64,000 nucleotides of DNA, from contig CAMPDV010000426.1 of assembly GCA_946699065.1 (NCBI GenBank), forward strand, positions 124,001-188,000, in the 5' to 3' direction. The notes beneath the pieces were generated by a model. The model saw nothing but the letters and a program-made list of their open reading frames with translations. It was not told the DNA's origin and did not search any database. Position numbers and translations under genes: made by a program. Origin of the DNA: Loxodes magnus. Taxonomy: Eukaryota; Ciliophora; Karyorelictea; Loxodida; Loxodidae. The first letter of the stretch is position 1. Each line of letters begins with the position of its first letter. This document shows positions 1 through 11,644 of this stretch, piece after piece.

Positions 1-2367
1 ATTGTAAAGTCTTATAGTATGAATATATAAGTAGCTATATCATAAAGAGAGCTTTAATTAAACTAGAATTTTATTATTTACCTATTATCTCACTTATTAG
101 ACCCATAACTTCCTTATTATTAGTAAGTTATTCTTACAACTATTTCCAAAATATGCGCCAATAAGTTAAAAAGGAAATATTTAAATCTGGAAGTTATATC
201 AATATTAATTTTAATCCTACTAGTACCAAGCAAATAGGAATCATAGAAGTCTAAATTTTGCAGCTTTTTAATACAATTTTTATTTTTTTGGTTCAACTAA
301 ATTCTAATTAATAGTGATTGCTGTTATTTGAGATTATGCTAGTAGAATAGTTTATTAGTTTACTATAATTTAATTAAAGCCCTTTCATTCAAACCCTACT
401 CTCTAATTTTTGAATCTTACAAATCTAGAAATCACTAAGTTTTCAATTCTAAAGGTAAATAGTTCTTAAATATTATACCTTAGCAAATAGTTAAATAAAT
501 CTATTTATCCTAAATTGTTGGATTATAGGCCTTTATGAATTTAGAAGCCAAATAATTATAATAAATTATTTATTACTAGATAGCTTTTAATTCCTCAATA
601 ACTGAAATTTTTAAAGACTAAAGCATTTAAGATACTAGAAAGGAATTATTTGATCTACTTAACTAGAGAGATTTACTATCAAACTAAAGCAAAGCATTTA
701 TTTGATTAGTGGAGATACATTTTTAATTAATTTTCCTTTACTTTGACAAGTTAGATATTTCCTTTAATATTCAGCATTATTGTCTTAAAGTTTCTAAGCA
801 AGAAATGAAAATAGTTATTATAGCTTAATATAGCTTAGTATAAAAGGTAATTTCATAATAATTATTTTATTCTCTTTACACTTAACAACTAATTTAAAAG
901 AAAGCTAATAAATGATAGATAAAATTATTAAAGCATAAAGTTGTATAACTTTAATTGGAGACATCCTAATACAAAAGATAATTCTAAATATTAATGTTAA
1001 AGAGTAATATCTATATCTAGTTAAAGACTAATAGCATCAATTAAGAATAGTAAGCTTATCTTTAAATATTATATATCAATAATAAATCTGTTGCTTTAGA
1101 TTCAAAGTTATGAATGCTTAGAAACATTTTCGCTTTTAATTAATAAAAAGAATAAATAATAAGAAATTATTAATAATAGCTACAGCTATTTTAATGTAAA
1201 GATTTGAGAGTTAATATTTTCTACATAAGCTTATACTTTTAAAAATAAATAGATTTGCTTAAATAAAATGTTTACATAAATAAATAAAAGCAAAATTACT
1301 TATTTTAATTATATAAACCTAGCCCTAATATAAACTACTTAAAAGTTGGATTGAAATATAATAATGGATTGAAGTATAAAATATAAATCTTTTATATAAA
1401 TAATAAAGAATCTAAATAGATTTATAATTATAACCTGCTAAAGCTTTTAATTAAGAATTACATTTAATAAGCTAGTTTAAAAGAGAGCATGCTTAGTTTA
1501 AATTAACTTTCTTTAAATTTTATTAGTTATAATCTTAGTTAAAGACTAAAGATTAGAGTAATTAAAAGTATATCTAAGTAGTTTAAATATTGATTAAAGG
1601 AAAACTCTAAGAATAAATAAAGACTTATAATAGATTTATTAGTTTGAAGCTTTTTAATTTAAATTAGCACATTCACTTTAAATAATAAAAGAAAGCTATT
1701 TTATTTTTTCTTTATTAAATCTACTTTAAATCATAAATATATCCAACTATGCAAGATACAAAAGATCATACTAATATTCCTAGGAAACTTCTATTTTTTA
1801 TTTAATTAAATTGTTTAAGAATTTCTTTAATAAGCAAGTTAATTTATTTACTTGTACTAGAGCATAGACAAAAAATAACTAAAATACTAGTATCTTTTAG
1901 ATTTCAAATCATTGCATAATAAATATTCTATGTAAGTATTTCAAATTAATTAGTCTTTATTTTATGAGCTAAAGAGATTTAACAAAATCAATGCATCTTC
2001 TAAGATAGGAATTTAATATGCAGAGAAGAAAAGCTTAATAAGAATTTTGAAAAAGTTTAAGTTGCCTTATAAAAATTAGTTAATTACAAAAATAAATTAA
2101 TAAGTCCTTTCTAATATTTTAAGCTGTCAAGCTTTATAGAAATAAATAGGGAAAATAGCTGATATACTCATAACAATAAAAAATAGTTAAAAATATTAAC
2201 TTTATTTAAATAAAATTGTATAATTACCTATTATTAAACTTACTAATGAAGAAGTATATAACTTATGTTTCAAATTTATAAGCTAAATGTTTATTTAAAC
2301 TTAACTAACAGAGTTTTGGGACATCTTTTTATTGTTGGAATTGCTTTCTTCAATAAAGATATTATAA
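1..2367. repeat. Long direct repeat, copy 1 (left part)
   Basis: This stretch matches 61387-63750 almost base for base, with scattered substitutions and small indels. The repeat therefore recurs about 61.4 kb away in the same orientation. It is very AT-rich. One frame beginning near 2020 looks protein-like, but a one-base indel in copy 2 breaks it, so I do not call it a gene. The copy continues to the right of an inserted SINE, at 2877-3240. Its true left edge lies outside the window. Confidence 0.9.
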
Positions 2368-2876
2368 ATAAATTAATAAATTTGATTATAGAGCGCGTAT
2401 CACTCTCGTTGGTGCGCAGCTCTTTAAAAAAAATCTTTCATACTGACAAGAATGTTTTTTACTGATAAAATTATCAGAAACTGATAAACCTTGTTCAATA
2501 CTGGTATAATTATTCAGTACTGATAAAAATGTTCAATACTGATATAATTTTAGAATACTCGTAATCTTTAATACTTGCTGGAGGTCCAAGGACATGGCAG
2601 GATTGTGTCTCATTGCATCACCAAAGCAGAGGACGACATGTGTCTATTATGGGTACTTAAATTCCCCACCTCTGATGAAGTCCGCAAAAATAATTTTCTT
2701 TTATTTCCAGAATTAAAAATAAACGAAGCCAAGCCAGTGTCGAAGGTCTAAGAATCTTATGTCTCGAGGTCAAACCAAAGCAGAGGAAGACATAAAGTCG
2801 ATTATGGGTACTTAACTTCCCCAACTTCTGATGAAGATGACCTTGTTGTTCACCTTCGAACAACTATGGCGGTTTT
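2368..2876 (-). mobile_element. SINE family 1, copy a (inverted)
   Basis: This is a dispersed element of about 510 bp. Read on the minus strand it starts with AAACCGCCATAGTTGTTCG. It has two tandem units that each fold on CAGAGG/CCTCTG, then a run of CAGTAnTGA-like repeats. It ends in an imperfect hairpin (stems AGAGC/GCTCT and GCAC/GTGC) and an AT-rich tail. The same site in the other long-repeat copy (near 63740) is empty, which proves insertion. Target-site duplication is short and ambiguous (about ATAA). Six relatives occur in the window. Confidence 0.85.
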
Positions 2877-3240
2877 AAAAAAATAATAATATTATTTCAA
2901 ATTTTTCAACTCAGATGCTTTCATCTTCATCCTCTTCTTCAGATAGATCATCTTTGTCATTAGTTTATTCCTTCTAAAGTTCCATTCACTCTTCCTATTC
3001 TTCCTGCTCTTTTTTCCATATTCATTTTTGTCATTCTCTTCATTCTTTTCTTTTTCTTTCACTTTTTTATCCTTAGTCTCAGTGCTTTGTTATGATTATT
3101 CTTTTTCCAATAAAGAAAAATGATTATTTAACTATATGAATATATAGCTATTAAAAATTAAATAAATAATAAAAAAGTGTTAAAGAAGATGAGTTTTATA
3201 TAGCATCAATTAGCATTTTATATTTTAGCATTAATTCAAC
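2877..3240. repeat. Long direct repeat, copy 1 (right part), with acidic C-terminal coding remnant
   Basis: This continues the repeat beyond the SINE and matches about 63740-64000. On the minus strand, about 3110-2911 reads as a Lys/Glu-rich tail ending in an acidic run (DDLSEEEDEDESI) and TGA. In the other copy that TGA is GGA, so the frame runs on. A frame change lies near 2990. It looks like the 3' end of a gene whose body is missing here. I do not recognise the protein. Confidence 0.4.
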
Positions 3241-3471
3241 TAAAGAAACATTTGAGAGAATGCTAATTTAGTTTTTAAATCATTTAAAATTTCTCTGATT
3301 GAAAGGAGCAATTCTTACAACTAAAGATGTACGTAAGCTCTTAAAGTTAAAATTAATTAAGATATTATTATAATATATGGAGATGGTATAAAAATACAGT
3401 TACTCACTAATATTTTATTATATATATAAAAGGGAGCAACAATCCTCTAACTGACATTCACTTAAATATTG

Positions 3472-6380
3472 GTATGTATTAAGCATAGGAAAAACCTTGC
3501 TATGTATTGCTTAAATGAAAAGTCCTTAATTTGTGTGAGTTATGTGACAGGAGACCATAGAGATCATAAAAGGTAATCTTTTGAGGAAGCTTATGAGTCA
3601 ATTAAGTAGAAGTATAAAACTGATATACGAGAGTTTAAAGAGCAGGCTTAATTATAAGACATAAGCAACAGCTATAAAGAATTGAATGAAATGCTGTAAA
3701 ATCATTCTTCTTAAATAAGCAATATAATGGTAAATGGATAGTAGCCCTTTTTTAATGATATAAGCATACTATATGAGTAAGAATTTCATACTCAGATTGG
3801 ATAAATCAAGCAAAACTAGAAGTTTGTTTAGAAAATATAACAAATTTTGATATCTTATAAAAGAAGGTATTACAGGTAGAGAGCATCTAAAGTAGTTTTT
3901 TTGAGGTAGTCTTGAAAAGAAACTAACTAGCAAGTTTTGAAAATTAGTTTTAAAGTGAGGTTAAGAACTAGATGAAGAAACTAGATATAAATCAAACTTA
4001 TTTGTAAGAGCTAAATAAAAATGATTTAGAAAAATTAATGAAGAACAAAGTATATGAAAAACTTGTAAACCTGAAAGAAGAACATATAATACTTCCAAAG
4101 AAAATAAGCTTGGTATTTCCTACTGAAGAAGTCAAACAAGAAATCTAAAAGCAGTTACTAATAATGTCGAAACCTTAGGAAAATATATCCCACACAAAAG
4201 AAACAAAAAATCAAAGTTAAAGTCAACATTTTACTCAATACCGCAGAGCTATTCATCACTCTAAATAAATTTAAATTTGTAATCTCAACACAAAGTAAGT
4301 TACTTTAGAAACTCTAAGTCTTTTTTCTTCCTTAAAATGAAATTGCACTTACTCATTATAAATATTCGATACTTTGATTATTCTTGCAAGTGGATATCCT
4401 AAAACTTCCCATATGAGTAATGTAACAAACATATAAGGAAATATCATATTAAATGCTGCTAAAATGAACTGTCCTAAGTAATTTCCATCATTAACTTTCA
4501 ATAACCAATAACTGATTTATATTGTAAATGGTTAGGAGCAAAAGAAGTAATGCCTGAACGCATGCAAGAGTATAATATCAACACTCATAATATTGATCTA
4601 ATCTCCTAATATCCCTATAAAATGTACGAAAATGGTATTTGCTATGCTTTCGATATGATTTTTACTTTCAGGGGATAAAATGCAAGGATTAAAGTCTGCT
4701 CATACGAAGTGATAAGAGAAAAGTGAATAGAATCTAAAGAAAGCATATCAAAAATTATCAGGAGATGTCGCAGCAGTATACAATAGAGACATTAGGTCTA
4801 TATTTTTGTATGACAACTGGAATGATTTTTGAAAAACTTATATATATGATTGTAGGGGCTTTGAAGAGCATGAAAAAGAATTTCCTCAAAGTGAGCAATG
4901 GTTCTGGTATAGCGCTATATGTGAAAATAGTAGAATATATGTTTGACAGAAGTCCAAATTCAATTGATTCTATTAGTACGATTATGCAGGTAGGAAGGAG
5001 TGGACGAAAACAACTTTGAGATCTATACATTAACTTTAAAATTTTTCCTTTATATAATATTACAAAAGGTTTTAAGGTTGTCTATAAAAAGGTAAAAGCT
5101 AATTAAAATTTAAGAATTTTATTAGCAAAAAATATAAATAAAAATAAATAAATCTCATATTGATTATTTATAAAATAAATATATGAAGATAATAAAGATG
5201 AAACTAGATATTGAAGTATTAAACAAAATTCCAAGAGTTATTTCTTTAAAAATTATTAAAAAGGTATAAAATAGCAAAAATCTTAAAAATGCTATGCTAA
5301 ATCTTTTAAGTTAAATAAATTTATAAATAACCTACTTTAAGATATTTGTTATTAGTCATATAAAGAACTAGGAAGATTTTAATGAATATTACAAGCTTTT
5401 CAATTAATAATCAAAATAGATAAAACTCTTCATATTTTAAATTATAGCTGTAATAATAAGTGAAAAATTCATATGTAGACATGAAAAAAGGAGCTTTAAA
5501 GTATTAACAAGATGATAAGAGAAGATATCAGAATATATCAATCTTTTAAGATTGAAAAAGAAAAATTAAATAATCTTTATTTGGCTGATTTATTTGTTTA
5601 TACTAGAACTGAAAAAAACATCAAACTATTGATGTCAATTAATAGATTAAAAACTCTTAATTAAAAAATCTAAAGATATTAAAGTATTTTTAAACAAGTT
5701 TTTTTACACTTGTTTGCTGAAATTAAAAAGTAGCAAAAATAAACAAAAACTCGTAAAATTACGAAGAATTAAAGATTTTTTTATATCGATATTTTTTGTG
5801 TAAGATTTAAAATATTTATCAGACTATCATTCTTTAACTAAATAAGATTTATTTTCTTTATCTGAGATTTCAATTACATCAAAATTAAATAAAAGCTATT
5901 TCTTATATAATCGAGGAAAAGGATTTACGTTTCAATTATATCTATACTCTAAAAGCTAGACTAATCATACGTTTTTATAAAGGTATTGTACTTCTAAAGA
6001 TTTCATGTGTGCTTCGTATATTTTAATTAGCTTATAATATCTTTGCTTATGGTATTTTATTATTGTTTGACTGCCTTAATGATATAAATTAAATGTCGCA
6101 TAAATGCTAAAATCAGAAAGCCAACTTTTCTTCATTTTTACCTTCCACTCTTTTGATTGAAATATTGAACAATATTTCAGCTTATGCTTAATATACTTTT
6201 AGCTTTATTAATTCGAAAGAAATGTAATAAGTATTAGCTTTTCATACTTATAATAACTAAAATTCTGAATTTTCATTGTATATTTAATGTTTTTTCATTA
6301 ATTTCCTTTTTATATCTTTTGTAGTATTATTTCAACCTTTTCACTTTGAATCTAGTGCTTTTATTATATTAACAGCTGAG
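3472..6380. repeat. Segmental duplication block, left copy
   Basis: About 2.9 kb matches 49289-52197 on the same strand. Homology starts abruptly inside the B-box of the TRIM-like gene (GTATG...AAGCAT). It ends abruptly after GAATCTAGTGCTTTTATTA. It covers coding and roughly 1.3 kb of downstream DNA alike, so this is a DNA-level duplication and not a retrocopy. The left copy has accumulated frame-breaking changes. Confidence 0.9.
3473..5021 (+). pseudogene. Decayed TRIM-like (B-box, coiled coil, Kelch) gene copy
   Basis: This is homologous to residues 80-599 of the intact gene at 49051-50847. The RING and the first half of the B-box are missing because the duplication begins inside the gene. 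Zinc ligands are lost: the intact CVLYC reads LAMYC here, and CLIC reads CVSY. A two-base deletion in the last Kelch region (near 4939) shifts the frame. The TGA that ends the intact gene has become TTGAGA, so no stop follows. The coiled-coil and Kelch parts remain recognisable. I consider it a non-functional duplicate; expression is not excluded. Confidence 0.85.
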
Positions 6381-8120
6381 AAAAGAAGCGCCTTTCTAGA
6401 ATATTATGATAAAATGGTTGAAATTAGACAGATAGAATGATAATTTCATTATCAGATACCAGTTTATTCAAGCTATATTAATAAGTATTTACATATTTGT
6501 ATGAAGTAAAATAATCCAATTCATCACATGCAAATCTCTTTTTTTTTGCGTAAAAAGAATACTAAAATTACTTTATATATTATAGCTTTATTTAGATATT
6601 AAAAGGGATATTTCTGTAGTTAATATAACCAATAATGCAGAAATACTAGTAAGGATACTTTTATCTTTATACCTAATTCCTATAAAATTACCTGAAAATA
6701 ACTATCTTTCATTAATTAATACTTAAATAGTAAGCTACTTATATCAAAAATAATTCTCTTAAATGCCAAACTGATTAATATAAATCAAGTAGTACTAAGA
6801 GTCAAGAATACTCAGTATTAACTATTAGTAGTATGGATATATGAAATGAGAGATTATATGGAATAATAGCTTGGTTAGCTAGGAATAAAAATGTTGGTGT
6901 TGATATGTTATACATAATGATAATAGAAAGATATTCGCTTAGCTAAATGAGAAAAATGTAAATAAAGTTAGCTCGCCATGGAGATTAAATCTGAAAAACT
7001 GACTTAGTCATTAAAATATGAAAGTAGTATGATTGAATAAAATTAGAAGCTTAGAGAGAAGTTTTTAAGATAATATCCTCTAAAGAAATAAGCAGATACA
7101 GAAGAAAATAAAGAATATAAAGCAAAGTTAATCAAATAAAAATAAAGGATTCTTTATACTTGAGTCTATTTAAACTCTAAGTATAGCAAAAGATATAAAG
7201 CCTTATATATCCATTTAAAGAATAGATTAATTTAATGTATACCCAATATTTAAATAATTATATTTTTATCTTAAAAAGTATTAATCACAATACTAGATCG
7301 CACTCAATTAAAAAAATTACTGAGAAGTGGTAATTAACACTAAATTTTAAATAGAAAATGGTATGCTAATTATAAATTAGTCATTTTAATTCATTAAGTA
7401 TCATCATTTATAATATTTTTGCTAGCTTTACTAAAGAAAATTATTCTTATACAATATTTATAAGTTAAACTGAGACCAAGTTATAAAAGCGAATTTATGA
7501 TGTCCTTTTAACTTAAATTAAACGGAAAAAATAGCTTGAACTATTTATATTTTCAGTTACTCGAAGAAATAATTTACTTATCTTGCTTATCACAAGTTTG
7601 TTTAGGAAACTTATAAAAGAAAATTGTATCTATATGTATAGATAGTGAATTTAAGATACTGTGATCATACAAACAAGCTTTTACTATTTAAACAAATTTC
7701 AGTTTTAAAAATAAAGATTAAGCAAAACTTTCTTTTTTAAGTCAAAGTTGCTAAATATAAAGTACGTTCGTTTATTATTATTTTTTCCTTTCTATCTACC
7801 ATTAAACCTCTTCTAAACTTTTTGATTTAAATAAAATAATTCAACTATCTATTAATTTCTGACTTATTCTACTTATTATGCCTAAATTGGTTTTAGCTTA
7901 CATAGATCCTTAACTTTAAAGATCAGTATAAAATTAAATTTCCTTATTTCTCTTCCAAAGTCAAATGGACTTACTCACTTTCAAATCTAAATCTTGGATC
8001 CTTCCAGTTTTTCCTCCCCTTTGAGCATGACTTATGGTTACTAAGTAGAGTTAAAATTTATCTTTTCTTTGAAATTTCTTGATAAAATAGCTTTTATTTC
8101 TCTTTCTTAAGTTATATAAA
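6381..8120. other. Intergenic, one possible small ORF
   Basis: There is no recognisable gene in this stretch. Using TAA/TAG as Gln and TGA as Trp, a frame from ATG 6763 to TGA 7323 (186 residues, Lys/Gln/Asn-rich) is open. Its Trp content is suspiciously high and its base bias is weak, so I do not promote it to a gene. The rest is AT-rich without visible repeats. Confidence 0.2.
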
Positions 8121-10074
8121 ATGTCATACCTTTAGTAGCTAAATATTTATTTAGACATATTACAAAGAGAACTACAAAATGGATAAGCCTAATAAGACTA
8201 ACTGCCCTAATAGATACAAAACTTATGCCTAAGCTTACAGCAGTCTGATTGGTTTCTTTCTATAGAGAGTATTGATGGAGTCAAAGTAAAAAGCTAGGAG
8301 ATAGAAAGAAAACTTAATATAGTAGTGTACAAACTAGAATGTGGTCATTTCTGTAATGAAGCTAGTATTATAGATAATTATAGTGACATTCTTTAAAACC
8401 AGCTTCAACTTAAGTTATCATATGAAATGTTTAAATGTGGATGTTAGAAAGTAATTAAGAAGTAAATAGTCAAGTGAGTAATCAAAGAGCATCTGAGGTT
8501 ATATAAGTTCTGCTATCAGTGCTAATAATGGTTAAGAAAGGAAACTTTATTTAAACTAGAGAAATGCTAGCATACTTTCTGCATTGACCACCTAGTTTTA
8601 AATCTAAAAAATCAGTTATTCAAAGATGAAATAAGCCTAGAATGTTCGATATGCAAAACCTAAATAACAGATAATCAGACTAAAGAAATAGCAAAAAGAG
8701 GAAAAATACTATAGATATTTAATTAGCTTTATGATAAGAAAGAGAAACAAAAAAGAGCAAAAGAACAGATTAAATGCAAAATTTGCTCTAATGATACAGA
8801 AAATGAATAAGAATCAAAGCAATATTATTGCTATAAGTGCAATTTATACTTTTGTAATTAATGTGGCTAATAAAAGGAATCTAATAAAGAATGCTCAAGA
8901 GAAACGTTCTTAAAAGAGTAAACAGACTTAGCTAAAATAAATAAATTTAGCATAGGAAGTTGCTTTTAATGCAAAAACTAAGATTGTGTCATTTTGGTTA
9001 ACAACTAATAAATATTCCTTAACTAAAATAAAGCTAACACTTCAACTGATTTTAGAGATCTCTAAATTGATGACTTGTACAATATCCTTGAATTTTAGAC
9101 TGAACTTTTGGAGTCTTTAGTTTAGAATGGATTTTGAGTGCTGTAAAGTTGCTAAGCGATGGTATGAACTTAATATGATATTTAGAAAACATAAGAGCTA
9201 TTATAATATTAAGGTGGTTATTAAGACTTAATCAAAAAGGAGAAATTCCTTCAACTGCTGATTAAATATAAGTAGAATAAGGAAAGTGATTTATAGTAGT
9301 ATTTCATAGAATAAATAAATGATTAAATGACTTAGTTTTAAGATTAGCTTCAAATACCTTAAGAGTTTGTAGATAGATATTTATCTCAGTATCAAAGCCT
9401 AAGCAAAATAAAGTTCTAGTAATGTCTCTTATGTGACGCATACTAGTGTCCATACTGCTACTAGAGTCATAGTACTATATTTTAGTGTGATAGAATGTAG
9501 AATGTTAATGGATACTAAATACCTGGATTTAAAGAGATAAACAGTATATTTCGATATAGTAAAGTTATAAGAAGACAGTGCTGATTATTAGGAAATAGTG
9601 AGAATGATACATAAAACATCCTCTGTTAAAATTACGAGTATTCAAAGAATTCTTAACTATGATCAGTATATTAGATTTAGAGCTAATGTTGATATAATGA
9701 GCTAGAAATCAGGAAAACCAGTAGAAAGAAAGTTACTTTTCCACGGAACTAGATAAAACAATCCTGATCTAATAATGAAAGATGAGGTAGGATTTAAGAT
9801 AGAGTTCGCAAAGGATGGTTTGTATGGAAGAGGAATTTATTTTCATAAGAGCTTTTAATTTTGTCAAGGATATACACATTTTTCTAAAGATTATGCGTGT
9901 TAAATACTACTAGTGGATGTTATAACAGGAGAGTAATAATTACCATAAGGCTATATGTTAACCAGTGAAAGGAAGATCTTAGGAGGTAAAGATAGCTATA
10001 CAGATGGAAATGGAATGCATATAGTATATGAAAATAATAGATGTCTTCCTCTTTTCATAATATCTTATATCTGA
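8121..10074 (+). CDS. RING/IBR-like zinc-binding protein fused to a PARP-type ADP-ribosyltransferase
   Basis: This 645-residue protein is read with TAA/TAG as Gln and TGA as Trp, with one 16-nt intron. Residues ~60-280 hold several Cys/His clusters (ECGHFC, CGC, CYQC, CQHTFC, CSIC, CKIC, CYKC, CNQC) like RING and in-between-RING fingers. A further cluster, CLLC...CPYC, lies near 435-455. The C-terminal ~150 residues are a PARP catalytic domain with LLFHGTR (NAD-binding His), GLYGRGIYF (Tyr) and a last strand MHIVYENN. The strand has Met where PARP1 has its catalytic Glu, so mono-ADP-ribosylation or inactivity is likelier than polymer synthesis. ATG 8121 is chosen because the same frame runs unbroken into the zinc fingers. 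It ends at TGA. Confidence 0.85.
9544..9559 (+). other. 16-nt intron in the RING-PARP gene
   Basis: The sequence is GTATATTTCGATATAG. Removing it joins ...KEIN to IKLQEDSADYQ and puts the zinc-finger region in frame with the PARP domain. Without it the frame is lost before the LFHGT motif. Such tiny introns are known from heterotrich and karyorelict ciliates. Confidence 0.8.
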
Positions 10075-10233
10075 TAAAACTAATCTCTAATGATAATATA
10101 ACAGTTTAATTATATTTATATAAAAGTATTCTATATTCATATTTTTATAACTTATCATGCAGCAATCAAATTATATAAGTAAAAGATCGTAATATATAAG
10201 TAAGAAGAGAGCTACTCAAAGTTAGTAAATGAG

Positions 10234-10861
10234 ATGTTAATCTCTTTCAGTGATATAATATAAGGTGTATAGTAGATTGTTATAGTATTTAGATATGTAA
10301 GTTAACTTGATTTAGAGTATAAATAGAATTATTAAAATTAACAGGATAAATAAAAAATGGAATATTGATAAGTAAGGTATGAAGTTAAATTATAGCTACA
10401 ATATACAATAAAATTGGGCAAGTTTAGATGTAATATTTGTATATAAATGAAATGAAGAAATAGCTTTCAATAGCTTACATTATTAGTTGATAGAGTTTAG
10501 AAAAACTTTGATTAATAAAAAAGAATGTAAAGCTTAAATTATATTTAGAACATATAAAGAAAGATAAAAAATAACACTATAAGGTATTAAATGTGTTCGT
10601 AAAGAAATAATATATAAATTATGTAATATCTCTATTTTCTAAGTGTTAAAGTACTAATTATAATAGTATATTCAATAAAGGTGTAATAGAAGGAAAATTT
10701 ACTATGAAGATTGAAAAATATTTAATATGGAATTAATTTGGAAATATTAATTATTTGGGCTAAGAAGTTAAGATTTTTAACAAAAGATTGAATAAACTTA
10801 ACAAATAAATAGAGGTTTAAGATGTTATATGGTAGTAAAAGCAGTTAATGATTATTTCTGA
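10234..10861 (+). CDS. Unassigned protein of about 202 residues
   Basis: I do not recognise this protein. Two frames join cleanly if a 19-nt intron with canonical ends (GTAAGTTAACTTGATTTAG, 10297-10315) is removed. The joined frame is then open to TGA 10859-10861. The product is rich in Lys, Gln, Ile, Tyr and Asn, with a Cys-containing middle (CKAQ, IKCVRKE, KLCN). It has no obvious signal peptide or membrane span. It starts 160 bp after the PARP gene on the same strand. The start could lie further upstream. Frame consistency and first-position G bias are the only support. Confidence 0.45.
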
Positions 10862-11644
10862 CTTCATTACTAAGATTATAAAATAATGTAATTATACTAT
10901 AAACTTTAATAGATAAATTTTCAATTTTAGTATAAAATATTTGAATATAGTTAGTTTATTAATGACTAATTTTCGGTAACTTTTATTAAGTAAAGAACAT
11001 AAGATTAACTATCTGAACTCTTAGTTAAATGCCTTTTCTGTAAAAAAAATTTAAATTAGAAACAAATATATTAAGAATCTGGCCTATAAAAGAGTTATTA
11101 GAATGAATAATATGAGTTAAATCTTACCTTCAAGCTATTCTAAATGCTAAAGCATATTTAATTAAAATATTGGCTGCTTCAACCATTTATTTATTCACTA
11201 ATATAAGAATAAAATCACTTTAAAAATACCTAAAATATTTATTGGTTATTATTTAAACTAATACTAATTAAGCTTATATTTAATGTAGGCCATTAACCTT
11301 CACTAGTTGCTATAATAGATCTAAATGTAGTTAATGACTCTTCATTTTATTTCTTCCTTTATTTCCGCTTTTTTGCATATGGAAATTAAAAGGACTTTAG
11401 TTGCTAAAAGCTTAAATTATTGTTAAGCTGAAAATATTTTTATAGTGGCTATTAAAATATGGAAAGCATTACAATTAAATTAAAAGAGTTTCTATTAATA
11501 TATAGAAGATTTGTATATATTTGCAAAAGGTATCTATAAATTTAGCTAGAGATATCTAAAAGTTTAATTACTAAGAAATTATTAATTATTTGAAAATGCA
11601 ACACTAAAAATAAATTAAACAAGAATCGAGAGAATAATGGTAAT
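10862..11644. other. Intergenic, nothing supported
   Basis: This is AT-rich DNA between the ends of the plus-strand gene at 10234 and the minus-strand gene that stops at 11645. I see no domain, repeat or RNA gene. Confidence 0.4.

Noticed and set aside
2025..2360. A protein-like frame starting MQRRKAQQEFW in long-repeat copy 1
   Set aside because: The second copy has a one-base indel in it with no compensation, so the frame is not conserved.
2580..2876. Hammerhead ribozyme in the SINE (CTGATGA followed by a hairpin and CGAA)
   Set aside because: CTG of CTGATGA is paired in the CAGAGG/CCTCTG stem, no NUH cleavage site is placed to form stem I, and GAAC replaces GAAA. The three-way core cannot be formed.
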